This document shows positions 7,929-16,216 of a stretch of DNA of 64,000 bases, piece by piece (within the stretch, counting starts at the first letter, position 1; the number at the start of each line of letters is the position of its first letter). The DNA is from Caccoplasma sp905210875 (GTDB taxonomy: Bacteria; Bacteroidota; Bacteroidia; Bacteroidales; UBA11471): NCBI GenBank assembly GCA_963931635.1, contig OZ007034.1:62001-126000 (forward strand), written 5' to 3'. Under the pieces are notes generated by a model that searched no databases, had not been told where the DNA came from, and saw only the letters and a list, made by a program, of their open reading frames with translations. The translations under genes were made by a program, and so were the position numbers.

Positions 7929-9146
7929 ATGGATTCCAAACTCTTTACCCCGATAACCTTCGGACCGCTCACCCTGCGCAACCGCACCATACGCTCGGCC
8001 GCCTTTGAAAGCATGTGTCCCGGTAACAAACCTTCGCAAATGCTGCACGACTACCACAAATCGGTGGCCGACGGCGGCGTGGGCATGACCACCATCGCCT
8101 ATGCGGCCGTGTGCCAAAGCGGACTGTCGTTTGACCGCCAGTTGTGGTTGCGCCCCGAAATCGTTCCGGGGCTGAAAGAAATCACCGACGACATACACCG
8201 TTCGGGTGCCGCCGTATCGATACAGTTGGGCCACTGCGGCAACATGTCGCACAAGAAAATATGTGGCGTTACCCCAGTCTCGGCATCAAGCGGATTCAAC
8301 ATCTACTCACCCACCCTCGTGCGCGGGCTGCACAAACGGGAACTGCCCGAGATGGCCAAGAACTTCGGCCGTGCCGTGAACTTGGCCCGTGAGGCCGGCT
8401 TCGATGCCGTAGAGATACACGCCGGGCACGGCTACCTCATCAGCCAGTTTCTCTCGCCCTACACCAACCACCGCAAAGACGAATACGGCGGCTCGCTCGA
8501 AAACCGCATGCGCTTCATGGACATGTGCATGGACGAGGTGATGAAAGCCGCCGGGAACGACCTCGCCGTCTTCGTAAAGATGAACATGCGCGACGGTTTC
8601 AAAGGGGGCATGGAAATCGACGAGACCCTGCAAGTAGCCCGCCGGCTGGAACAGTCGGGCGCCCACGCCCTGGTACTGAGCGGCGGCTTTGTGAGCCGTG
8701 CGCCCATGTATGTGATGCGCGGAGCCATGCCCATCAAGACGATGACCTACTACATGGACTGCTGGTGGCTGAAATACGGCGTCAAAATGTTTGGTCGCCT
8801 GATGGTGCCCCCCGTACCGTTCAAAGAGGCCTACTTCCTCGATGATGCACTCAAATTCAGAAAAGAGTTGCACATACCGCTGGTCTATGTGGGAGGACTC
8901 ATATCACGGGAAAAAATCGATGAAGTACTCGACTGCGGCTTCGAGGCCGTGCAAATGGGGCGTGCCCTGCTCAACGAACCCGACTTCGTGAACCGCATGG
9001 CCCGCGAAGAAAACGCCTGCAACAATTGCGGACACAGCAACTACTGCATCGCCCGCATGTACACGCTCGAAATGGCCTGCCACCACAAGGTCGAAGGCCT
9101 CCCCGCCTGTCTGCAAAAAGAAATCAAGAAGCTGGAATTCAAATAA
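7929..9146 (+). CDS. Old Yellow Enzyme-family flavin reductase, candidate steroid delta-4/5-beta-reductase
   Basis: A 405-residue protein from the ATG at 7929 (the longer open frame starts inside the previous gene). It is an FMN-binding TIM barrel: LFTPITFGPLTLRNR at the N-terminus, the active-site block AVEIHAGHGYLISQFLSP and NHRKDEYGGSLENRMRF, and VGGLISREKIDEVL near the phosphate site. After the barrel come Cys364, Cys367, Cys373 and Cys384, the kind of cluster that binds 4Fe-4S in BaiCD and 2,4-dienoyl-CoA reductases. The C-terminal FAD/NAD(P) domain of those enzymes is absent, so an outside electron donor is needed. BaiCD-type relatives reduce delta-4 bile acids to 5-beta products. Co-transcription with a 5-alpha-reductase makes a steroid substrate plausible but unproven. 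Confidence 0.8.
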   Translation: MDSKLFTPITFGPLTLRNRTIRSAAFESMCPGNKPSQMLHDYHKSVADGGVGMTTIAYAAVCQSGLSFDRQLWLRPEIVPGLKEITDDIHRSGAAVSIQLGHCGNMSHKKICGVTPVSASSGFNIYSPTLVRGLHKRELPEMAKNFGRAVNLAREAGFDAVEIHAGHGYLISQFLSPYTNHRKDEYGGSLENRMRFMDMCMDEVMKAAGNDLAVFVKMNMRDGFKGGMEIDETLQVARRLEQSGAHALVLSGGFVSRAPMYVMRGAMPIKTMTYYMDCWWLKYGVKMFGRLMVPPVPFKEAYFLDDALKFRKELHIPLVYVGGLISREKIDEVLDCGFEAVQMGRALLNEPDFVNRMAREENACNNCGHSNYCIARMYTLEMACHHKVEGLPACLQKEIKKLEFK

Positions 9147-9165
9147 AAAACAGTCGGACAGATGA

Positions 9166-9206
9166 GCCGGTAAAAAGAGAAACAATCCGATTTTCTTTTT
9201 ACCGGC
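9166..9206 (+). terminator. Terminator after the 5-alpha-reductase/OYE operon
   Basis: A 13-bp perfect stem (GCCGGTAAAAAGA with TCTTTTTACCGGC) and a 15-base loop, followed by AATTATTTTT. It separates the first two genes from the SDR gene, which has its own -7 box. Confidence 0.65.
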
Positions 9207-9217
9207 AATTATTTTTG

Positions 9218-9225
9218 TACCTTTG
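9218..9225 (+). promoter_or_regulatory. -7 box of the SDR gene promoter
   Basis: TACCTTTG, directly after the terminator hairpin and about 80 bp upstream of the ATG at 9308. The -33 region falls inside the T-rich arm of the hairpin (TTTC/TTTT), so the terminator and promoter share sequence. Confidence 0.55.
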
Positions 9226-9307
9226 CGACGACAGAAAACAGAAGGGAGCCGCAGAAACACACTCGTCACTCCTACAAAAAATTCATATAACACCGCCATC
9301 ATAACCC

Positions 9308-10177
9308 ATGACGCAACAATCGTCAACCACCAAAAACCTGGCCGTCATCACCGGAGCCGACGGAGGCATGGGCCGTGAAATCACCCTAGCCGTAGCCAGA
9401 GCGGGCTATCGGGTTGTCATGGTATGCTTCAACCCCGAAAAAGCCGAGCCCGTACGCCGCTCAATCATCGAACAGAGCGGAAACAAAGCCATCGAAATCA
9501 TGCAGGTCGACCTCTGTTCTCTGGCCTCGGTAAACCGCCTGGCCGAAGAGCTGCTGCAACGCAATGTCGCCATAGACCTGCTCATGAACAATGCCGGCAC
9601 CCTCGACCCCCGGCACATCGAGACCACTGACGGTCTGGCCCGCACGACCAGTGTCAACTACGTTGCGCCCTACCTGCTCACCCGCAAACTGCTCCCGCTT
9701 ATGCATCGCGGAAGCCGCATCGTCAACATGGTATCGTGCACCTATGCCATAGGCCGTATCGACCTGCCCGACTTTTTCGCCCGCGGACGGAAAGGCTCAT
9801 TTTGGCGCATTCCCATATACAGCAATACCAAACTGGCCCTCACCCTGTTCACCCTCGAACTGGCCGACCGGCTCAAAGAGCAAGGCATCGCCGTAAACGC
9901 CTCCGACCCCGGTATCGTGTCGACCAACATCATCAAGATGCACAACCCGGTCATCGACACCCTGTGCGACCTCTTTTTCAGGCCCTTCATCCGCACCCCC
10001 CGGCAGGGAGCCGCCACGGCCATCGACCTGCTATTATCGCCCGAAGCCGAAGGCCGCACAGGCACATTCAACGCCAGTTGCCGGGTAAAGCCCCTCTCGT
10101 CGAGATATACCGCCCACCCCATGCGGCGTATTCTGTGGGACGAGACCGAAAAAATCGTCAAGGAATATATATCCTAA
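9308..10177 (+). CDS. SDR-family dehydrogenase, candidate hydroxysteroid dehydrogenase
   Basis: A 289-residue classical short-chain dehydrogenase: cofactor motif TGADGGMG (residues 15-22), NNAG (94-97) and catalytic Ser143, Tyr171 and Lys175 (YSNTK). The tail after residue 205 (DLFFRPFIRTPRQGAATAIDLL) is of the retinol-dehydrogenase/WW-oxidoreductase type, a group that includes sterol and retinoid oxidoreductases. SDRs interconvert hydroxyl and keto groups with NAD(P)H. Next to a 5-alpha-reductase and an OYE reductase, it is a good candidate for the 3-hydroxy/3-oxo step, matching the 5AR/5BR/3-beta-HSDH set known from isoallo-lithocholate-producing Odoribacteraceae. Stereochemistry and substrate cannot be read from sequence. 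Confidence 0.75.
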   Translation: MTQQSSTTKNLAVITGADGGMGREITLAVARAGYRVVMVCFNPEKAEPVRRSIIEQSGNKAIEIMQVDLCSLASVNRLAEELLQRNVAIDLLMNNAGTLDPRHIETTDGLARTTSVNYVAPYLLTRKLLPLMHRGSRIVNMVSCTYAIGRIDLPDFFARGRKGSFWRIPIYSNTKLALTLFTLELADRLKEQGIAVNASDPGIVSTNIIKMHNPVIDTLCDLFFRPFIRTPRQGAATAIDLLLSPEAEGRTGTFNASCRVKPLSSRYTAHPMRRILWDETEKIVKEYIS

Positions 10178-10229
10178 AAAAACATCAACCTATTCATTAC
10201 CGATAATACGCACTAAAAAACGAAACCTT

Positions 10230-12392
10230 ATGAAGTTAAGAAAAAGATTGGCAACCCTACTGGCCGCCACACTCGCTCTCTCACCGGCCATGGCCGATGA
10301 AGGCATGTGGCTCCTGCCCTTTCTCAAACAGCAAAACAGCAAACAACTGAAAAAAGCCGGACTGCTCATCGACGTCGATGACATCTACAATCCCGACAGC
10401 ACCTCGATGAAAGACGCCGTAGTCATCTTCGGCGGCGGCTGCACCGGCGAAATCATCTCCTCCGAAGGACTTATTCTCACCAACCACCACTGCGGTTACG
10501 ACGCCATACAGCAACACAGTACCGTCGAACACGACTACCTCACCGACGGTTTCTGGGCCATGAGCAAAAAAGAAGAGCTGCCCACGCCGGGACTGCAAGT
10601 GCGGTTTATCGAGAAGATTGTAGAGGTAACCGACTCCATCGACAAGGCCGTAGAAGAGTCGGGCGACGAGATGAACGCTTACAGCGCCCTCTTCCTCAAC
10701 AAGCAAGCCCGCAAACTGGCCGGAGAGGAATTCCTGGCCGAAAACCCCTTCACCGAAATGGTTATCAAGCCGTTCTACGGCGGCAACCGCTACTTCATGT
10801 TTACCATCACCGTCTACAACGACGTGCGCATGGTAGGAGCGCCTCCCTCGTCGATTGGTAAATTCGGTGCCGACACCGACAACTGGATGTGGCCGCGACA
10901 CACGGGCGACTTCTCGCTCTTCCGCGTCTACACCTCGCCCGACGGCAAACCGGCCGAATACAGCGCCGACAACGTGCCGATGAAACCCAAACGCTACTTC
11001 AACATTTCGCTCAAAGGGGTAACCGAGAACGACTACACCATGATCATGGGCTTCCCCGGAACGACAAACCGCTACTACACCTCGTGGGAAATCGAAGACA
11101 TGCGCGACGTCGTCAATGCCACCCGCATCTATATGCGTGGAGTGCGTCAGGCCGAGTTACTCGACGAGATGCTGGCCGACCCCGCCGTGCGCATACAGTA
11201 CGCCAGCAAATATGCCCGTTCGAGCAACTACCACAAAAACGCCATTGGCATGAACCGCGGCATCGACAAGCTGAACGTCATCGGTGAAAAACAAAACGAA
11301 GAAGAGGCGCTGCGTCAATGGGCCCGAGCCAACAACCACCCCGAATACATCGCTTCGCTCGACAGTATCGAGGCCATCATGAAAGAGTTCTCGCCGGTGA
11401 ACCTGTCCTACTACCAACTGCTCGAAGGCATCGCCATCGCCGTCGAATTCACGCAAGTACCTCCTACGGCTGCCCTCATAAAAGCGCTGAAAGAGAAAAA
11501 CCAGCCGCGTGTCGACTCCCTGATGACGATACTGAAAGAGAACTATGCCAAATTTGCCGATAAGGACTACAACGCACAAGTCGACCGCCGTGTGGCCAAA
11601 GCCATGCTGAAAGCTTACCGCGACGCCGTGCCCGAAGGTAAACGCATCGCCATCTTCGACCTTATCGACAAGAAATTCAAGGGCGATATCGACCGTTATG
11701 TCGACGCCGCTTTCGAGAAATCGGTATTCGCCAGCCAGGCCAACTTCGACAAATTCTGCAAAAAGCCTTCGGCCAAGGCTCTCGAAAACGACCTCATGAT
11801 AGCCCTGCGCAACTCCTACATCGAGAAGTCGCTCGAACTGGCCGCCGAGCGTAAACCGCTGAACGACCGCCTTACCCGCGCCAAGAAGATTTATATCAAA
11901 GGTCTGCTCGACATGGCCGGTGATGCCCCCACCTACCCCGATGCCAACTTTACCATACGCCTTACCTATGGTAACGTATTGCCCTACTCCCCGGCCGACG
12001 GTGTAGACTACCGCTACTATACCACCCAGCGCGGTATCCTCGAAAAAGAAGATCCCGACAACTGGGAGTTTGTGGTACCGGCCAAGCTCAAAGAGCTTAT
12101 CCTCAAAAAAGACTTCGGCGAGTATGCCATGGCCAACGGCGACCTGCCCTGCTGCTTCCTGAGCAACAACGACATCACCGGCGGTAACTCGGGTAGCCCC
12201 GTCATCAACGCCAAGGGTGAACTCATCGGCGCCGCCTTCGACGGCAACTGGGAAGCCATGAGCGGCGACATCGTCTTTGAGAAAGACCTGCAACGTTGCA
12301 TCAACGTCGACATACGGTACATACTCTTCATCATCGACAAATACGCCGGCGCCAAGAACCTCATCGATGAAATGACCATCATACGCGAATAA
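10230..12392 (+). CDS. S46-family dipeptidyl peptidase, DPP7 type
   Basis: A 720-residue secreted or periplasmic serine exopeptidase with a signal peptide ending near MADEG (residue 22). The catalytic His is in TNHHCGY (His87) and the nucleophile is Ser654 in GGNSGSPV. After the serine the sequence reads AAFDGNWEAMSGDI; a Gly in FDG is the DPP7 hallmark (preference for hydrophobic P1), whereas DPP11 carries Arg there and prefers Asp/Glu. DPP7 releases dipeptides from the N-terminus of oligopeptides in asaccharolytic and gut Bacteroidetes. It lies 52 bp after the SDR gene with no clear promoter between, so read-through is possible, though a functional link to steroids is not implied. Confidence 0.92.
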   Translation: MKLRKRLATLLAATLALSPAMADEGMWLLPFLKQQNSKQLKKAGLLIDVDDIYNPDSTSMKDAVVIFGGGCTGEIISSEGLILTNHHCGYDAIQQHSTVEHDYLTDGFWAMSKKEELPTPGLQVRFIEKIVEVTDSIDKAVEESGDEMNAYSALFLNKQARKLAGEEFLAENPFTEMVIKPFYGGNRYFMFTITVYNDVRMVGAPPSSIGKFGADTDNWMWPRHTGDFSLFRVYTSPDGKPAEYSADNVPMKPKRYFNISLKGVTENDYTMIMGFPGTTNRYYTSWEIEDMRDVVNATRIYMRGVRQAELLDEMLADPAVRIQYASKYARSSNYHKNAIGMNRGIDKLNVIGEKQNEEEALRQWARANNHPEYIASLDSIEAIMKEFSPVNLSYYQLLEGIAIAVEFTQVPPTAALIKALKEKNQPRVDSLMTILKENYAKFADKDYNAQVDRRVAKAMLKAYRDAVPEGKRIAIFDLIDKKFKGDIDRYVDAAFEKSVFASQANFDKFCKKPSAKALENDLMIALRNSYIEKSLELAAERKPLNDRLTRAKKIYIKGLLDMAGDAPTYPDANFTIRLTYGNVLPYSPADGVDYRYYTTQRGILEKEDPDNWEFVVPAKLKELILKKDFGEYAMANGDLPCCFLSNNDITGGNSGSPVINAKGELIGAAFDGNWEAMSGDIVFEKDLQRCINVDIRYILFIIDKYAGAKNLIDEMTIIRE

Positions 12393-12412
12393 GCGCCACG
12401 CTCCCCCATAAC

Positions 12413-12451
12413 AAGAAGGGCCGAATCCACAAAGGATTCGGCCCTTCTTTT
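12413..12451. terminator. Bidirectional terminator between the S46 peptidase and the C-S lyase gene
   Basis: A perfect 16-bp stem (AAGAAGGGCCGAATCC with its complement) around a 5-base loop, with T runs on the plus strand and A runs upstream, placed between convergent genes. Confidence 0.9.
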
Positions 12452-12475
12452 CTCTGTTTGAAAAAAGGATAATGA

Positions 12476-13651
12476 CTATCCCCGGCTCGATGTCTGCCCG
12501 ACAAAGCGGCAGAAACGTTCGAGGCCGTCGAACAGACGGCTGCGCGGGCAGGCAATATTCCACCGCATGAAACCCTCGCCCTCGGCACCGTACATTGTGC
12601 CGGCATTGAGCCACAGGCCCACTTCGTCGATAAGCTGCTGCTCCAACTGGGCCGATGGCACGCCGAGTACACGGCAATCCTGCCATTCAAGATATGTACC
12701 TTGGAGACGGGTCAACGGAAACTGCGGCAGATGACGGGCACAAAATTCCCGCATGAATGTATCGTTCTCTTTCAGATACACCAGTAGTTGCGACAACCAC
12801 TCCTCCCCATCGCGATAAGCCGCAATAAGAGCCTTCACGCCGAAGGGGTTGACATCGCACACTTCGTTGATATTGATGGCCCGGTCGATGCGCGCACGCA
12901 CCGCAGCATCGGGTGCCACGATATTGGCAATCTGCAAGCCTGCGATGTTGAATGCCTTGCTGGGTGAATTACAGGTTACGGAGCAGGCCTCGAACTCGGG
13001 CGAGAGAGATGCAAAGGGGGTATAGACATATCCCGGAAACACCAGCTCGCAATGAATCTCATCGGCCACGACGGTAACGCCATTACGCATACATATCTCT
13101 CCCATGCGACGAAGCTCGTCGCGTGTCCACACCCGTCCGCCGGGATTGTGCGGGTTGCAGAGAAGGAAGAGTTTCACCCGGGGGTCGGCAGCTTTCTTCT
13201 CAAAATCGTCGAAATCGACGGTATAGGTTCCGTCGGCATAGAGCAGCGGCGAAGCTACTGTTTCACAGTCGTTGTTGCGTATCGACGAGAAAAAGCAATT
13301 ATAGACAGGCGTCTGCACCAGTACCCGGTCGCCGGGAACGGTCAATGCCTTGATAATAGCCGACACGGCCGGTACAACCCCCGAGGTGTAGATGACCCAG
13401 TCGCGTCGGATAGACCAGCCGTGCCGCCGGTCGAACCACTGTATAAGCGCATCGTAATACGCATCGGGCACACGCGTATATCCGAAAATACCATGTTCCA
13501 CCCGACGACGCAAAGCATCCACAACCGGCTTGGCCGTACGGAAATCCATATCGGCCACCCACATGGGCAACACATCTTCGCGAGGCGACGAGTCCCATTT
13601 GTAAGAGCCCGTTGCCCGGCGAGGTATCACTTCATCGAAATCATACTTCAT
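12476..13651 (-). CDS. PatB/MalY-family PLP C-S lyase (cystathionine beta-lyase type)
   Basis: A fold-type I PLP enzyme of 391 residues from the ATG at 13651; the frame extends two codons further to a TTG, which is less likely. The N-terminal block LPMWVADMDF, the CNPHNPGGRVW stretch, VADEIHCELV and the PLP lysine in SPSKAFNIAGLQ are typical of PatB/MalY enzymes, which cleave cystathionine, cysteine or similar thioethers to pyruvate, ammonia and a thiol. The substrate is not defined by sequence. It is 12 bp downstream of a DUF3737 gene in the same direction, so the two probably form an operon. Confidence 0.88.
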   Translation of the reverse strand: MKYDFDEVIPRRATGSYKWDSSPREDVLPMWVADMDFRTAKPVVDALRRRVEHGIFGYTRVPDAYYDALIQWFDRRHGWSIRRDWVIYTSGVVPAVSAIIKALTVPGDRVLVQTPVYNCFFSSIRNNDCETVASPLLYADGTYTVDFDDFEKKAADPRVKLFLLCNPHNPGGRVWTRDELRRMGEICMRNGVTVVADEIHCELVFPGYVYTPFASLSPEFEACSVTCNSPSKAFNIAGLQIANIVAPDAAVRARIDRAININEVCDVNPFGVKALIAAYRDGEEWLSQLLVYLKENDTFMREFCARHLPQFPLTRLQGTYLEWQDCRVLGVPSAQLEQQLIDEVGLWLNAGTMYGAEGEGFMRWNIACPRSRLFDGLERFCRFVGQTSSRG

Positions 13652-13663
13652 ATACAACCGTTT

Positions 13664-14515
13664 TTATTCTTCACCAAACACCTTTATCCGACAATCGGCC
13701 GGAGCCTTTATATTCTCGTCGAGAATAATCTCTCCGTAACTCTGAGCCACGATGCAGCCGCTCCGCGGATTCTTTACACTGTGTACCGGACTATTGATGG
13801 TGGCATGAACGGTACTGTACTCAAAAGCCAGGTCGGCATCGGGCGCAAAAATACAATTTTCCAGCACCAAATCATGTGCATAACAGAGGGGTTGCGTGCC
13901 CGATATCTTGCAGTTGACCAATCGCAGATTGTGTGAATGCCAGCCCAGATACTCGCCGTCTATCTCGGAGTCGTAGACCGTAACATTCTCGGAATTCCAA
14001 AAGGCATCTTTCGAATCGATGACAGCACGGCGTATCTCTACATTGCGACAATACTGGAACGAATAGTTTCCTTGCTGACGATAATCCTCAATGTGTATAT
14101 TCTCGCTGTGCATGAAAAGATAGTCGGCCTCTTTCACTTCGACATTCTTCAAAACAACATTACGACAATACCAGAGGGTCTCGGCCGCATGCGGCAACTG
14201 AACATTTTCGAGATGAATATCGTCCATCTCACGGAACATCTTCGGTGCCTCAACCAGCGTATCGCTCATTTGGAGATGACGCGAATACCACAAGGCGGCA
14301 CGCGCCCCTTCGGTAAATAGGCAATGACGCACGACAAAACCGTCGTTGTGCCAGAAAGGATATTTTCCTTCGAAACGACAATTTACGGCTTCTACGCGGG
14401 CACACTCCTTCAAAGCCGACTCACCGGCATGAATCGTTACATTTTCGAGATAAAGGTCTTGCGATGCAAACAAAGGGCGCTCGCCACCAAATTCGGCATT
14501 TTTTATCTGTTTCAT
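13664..14515 (-). CDS. DUF3737-family beta-helix protein
   Basis: A 283-residue protein from the ATG at 14515 (the longer frame starts with TTG). It consists of short right-handed beta-helix rungs with recurring pairs such as LENVTIHAG, VRHCLFTEG, LENVQLPHA, LKNVEVKEA and LVNCKISGT, with many aromatic and His residues between. The opening KNAEFGGERPLFASQDLYLENV fits the DUF3737 family, which often sits beside PatB-type aminotransferase genes, as here. No signal peptide is present. Function unknown; a sugar-active or ligand-binding role is possible from the fold alone. Confidence 0.8.
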   Translation of the reverse strand: MKQIKNAEFGGERPLFASQDLYLENVTIHAGESALKECARVEAVNCRFEGKYPFWHNDGFVVRHCLFTEGARAALWYSRHLQMSDTLVEAPKMFREMDDIHLENVQLPHAAETLWYCRNVVLKNVEVKEADYLFMHSENIHIEDYRQQGNYSFQYCRNVEIRRAVIDSKDAFWNSENVTVYDSEIDGEYLGWHSHNLRLVNCKISGTQPLCYAHDLVLENCIFAPDADLAFEYSTVHATINSPVHSVKNPRSGCIVAQSYGEIILDENIKAPADCRIKVFGEE

Positions 14516-14552
14516 AGACAAGAAGATTTTTATACGGTACTTTTTTACGTTA

Positions 14553-14560
14553 CAAAAATA
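14553..14560 (-). promoter_or_regulatory. -7 box upstream of DUF3737/C-S lyase operon
   Basis: TATTTTTG on the minus strand, about 38 bp upstream of the ATG at 14515. A TTTG occurs upstream, but only 14 bases away, so the -33 element is uncertain. Confidence 0.45.
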
Positions 14561-14621
14561 GACAATGCAGCAGGCAAATGCTGTATACAGATTCCCGTTT
14601 TACAAACCCGGAATACGGTCT

Positions 14622-16034
14622 TTACAGACGGCCTATCCAGCGGCCCCACTTCATGCGGGCCAGGAATATCAACCCTCTGAAACACAACTCTATACACATG
14701 GCTATCCACACACCCCGCAGCCCCAGGATAGGAGCCAGCAATGCGGCCAGTGTGAGCCGCACCGCCCAGATGCTCACCAGATTCATCGAGGCGGGTATAA
14801 GCGTATCTCCGGCCCCAACAAAAACACCGTAGGAGACAATGGCCGCCGCAAACATAGGCTCGGCAAAGGCCTCAATGCGCAACACCGAAACCGCCAGCGA
14901 AACGACCTCGGCATCGGGTGTCATGATACCTATCATGAACGGAGCCGCCAGGTACATGACTGCCCCCATCACCGTCATGACGGCCATACCCATAATGACC
15001 GTAATGCGGGCAAACCGACGGGCCAAGTCGAGACGACGGGCCCCGAGGCTCTGCCCTACCAGTGTCGTAGCGGCATCGGCTATTCCGTATCCAGGCATAT
15101 AACAAAGGCTCTCGGCCGTAATAGCGAAAGAGTTGGCGGCGATGGCATAGATTCCCAACGGAGCGACAATGACGGTCGACATGATTTGTGCACCACACAT
15201 CACAAACCGCTCACCACCCATAGGGGCGCCGATGCGCAGGGCCCGATGCAGGCAAGTGCGGTCGAATACCAGTTTCTCCCTTCGCCGCCACAAACGCAGT
15301 TCGGGCGAGCGGAAACAGAGAAAATACAACATGAGCAGCGCGGTAACGACCATGGCAAGCGCCGTACCCAGCGCCGCCCCTTTTACCCCCAGCCCGGCTC
15401 TGGGCAGGAGAATATCGTATTGGCCAATCTCATATTCCCGGGTTGGAAATATCAAGAAGAGATTGAACACGACATCGAGGAGACACATCAGCACATTCAG
15501 GATGCTCGGCACCGACACATTGCCGCTGCACCGCAACATACTGCCGGCCAGCATATGGAGTTGGAGAAACGGCAACGAGAGTGCATATATGAGAAAATAG
15601 GTGGAGGCATCGGAGAGAATGGCCTCATCGCCTCCAAGCCAACGGGGCAGGGCGTGGCTGATACTGCCCCCTACCGTCGCCAACAGGAGCGCGAAAACCG
15701 ACGACAGGACAAGAGCCTGACGCAAAACGGCACGGGCGCCACGGTCGTCTTTGGCCCCGAGCAGATGGGCCACCTGCACGGCAAATCCGGCCGCCACCGA
15801 ACTGCACAACCCCATAAAGAGCCACGTCGTCGTCGACACAAGTCCGATGGAGGCTGCGGCATTCGCTCCTAGACTACCCACCATCGAGGCATCGATATAC
15901 TGCATGACGACCGACGAAATCTGCGCAAAAATCGAGGGCAGGCTCAACTGAGCTGCCAAATAAATCTGCTGGCGCACCGTCATGGGACGACCGCTGCGCA
16001 CAAACTGCAACAAATCTTTTCTTTGCTGGTGCAT
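14622..16034 (-). CDS. MATE-family efflux transporter
   Basis: A 470-residue polytopic inner-membrane protein with about 12 helices. The start is set at the ATG at 16034 (MHQQRKDLLQFV), because the 28 extra codons upstream include charged, unconserved residues and overlap the promoter. MATE features include PSIFAQISSVVMQYIDASMVG near the N-terminus, the two six-helix halves, and GYGIADAATTLVGQSLGA in the second half. The family exports cationic drugs or metabolites against Na+ or H+. The gene is a single unit on the minus strand; substrate unknown. Confidence 0.92.
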   Translation of the reverse strand: MHQQRKDLLQFVRSGRPMTVRQQIYLAAQLSLPSIFAQISSVVMQYIDASMVGSLGANAAASIGLVSTTTWLFMGLCSSVAAGFAVQVAHLLGAKDDRGARAVLRQALVLSSVFALLLATVGGSISHALPRWLGGDEAILSDASTYFLIYALSLPFLQLHMLAGSMLRCSGNVSVPSILNVLMCLLDVVFNLFLIFPTREYEIGQYDILLPRAGLGVKGAALGTALAMVVTALLMLYFLCFRSPELRLWRRREKLVFDRTCLHRALRIGAPMGGERFVMCGAQIMSTVIVAPLGIYAIAANSFAITAESLCYMPGYGIADAATTLVGQSLGARRLDLARRFARITVIMGMAVMTVMGAVMYLAAPFMIGIMTPDAEVVSLAVSVLRIEAFAEPMFAAAIVSYGVFVGAGDTLIPASMNLVSIWAVRLTLAALLAPILGLRGVWIAMCIELCFRGLIFLARMKWGRWIGRL

Positions 16035-16078
16035 AGAGTGTATATTCCCGGGAAGGACCGTTTTTTTCTTCGAGGGCA

Positions 16079-16086
16079 CAAAATTA
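16079..16086 (-). promoter_or_regulatory. -7 box of the MATE transporter promoter
   Basis: TAATTTTG on the minus strand, about 45 bp upstream of the chosen ATG at 16034. This supports that start over the longer frame. Confidence 0.45.
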
Positions 16087-16216
16087 CACAATTCGGGCCG
16101 ACCTCTCTCCTGCCGCAATAAAATTTAACGAAGCGCCCGATACCGCCCCGGCATCGGTAAGATGTAAGCCGGGCGAGAACAATGCCCGACCGGAAGAACA
16201 CACCTCAGAGATTGCG

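Noticed and set aside
10230..12392. S46 peptidase as a functional part of the steroid cluster
   Set aside because: DPP7 enzymes act on oligopeptides; closeness alone does not support a steroid role.
11157..12686. Long minus-strand open frame (509 codons) opposite the S46 peptidase
   Set aside because: Low-complexity Val/Gly/Phe-rich translation typical of antisense frames; the plus strand encodes a complete DPP7-type protein.
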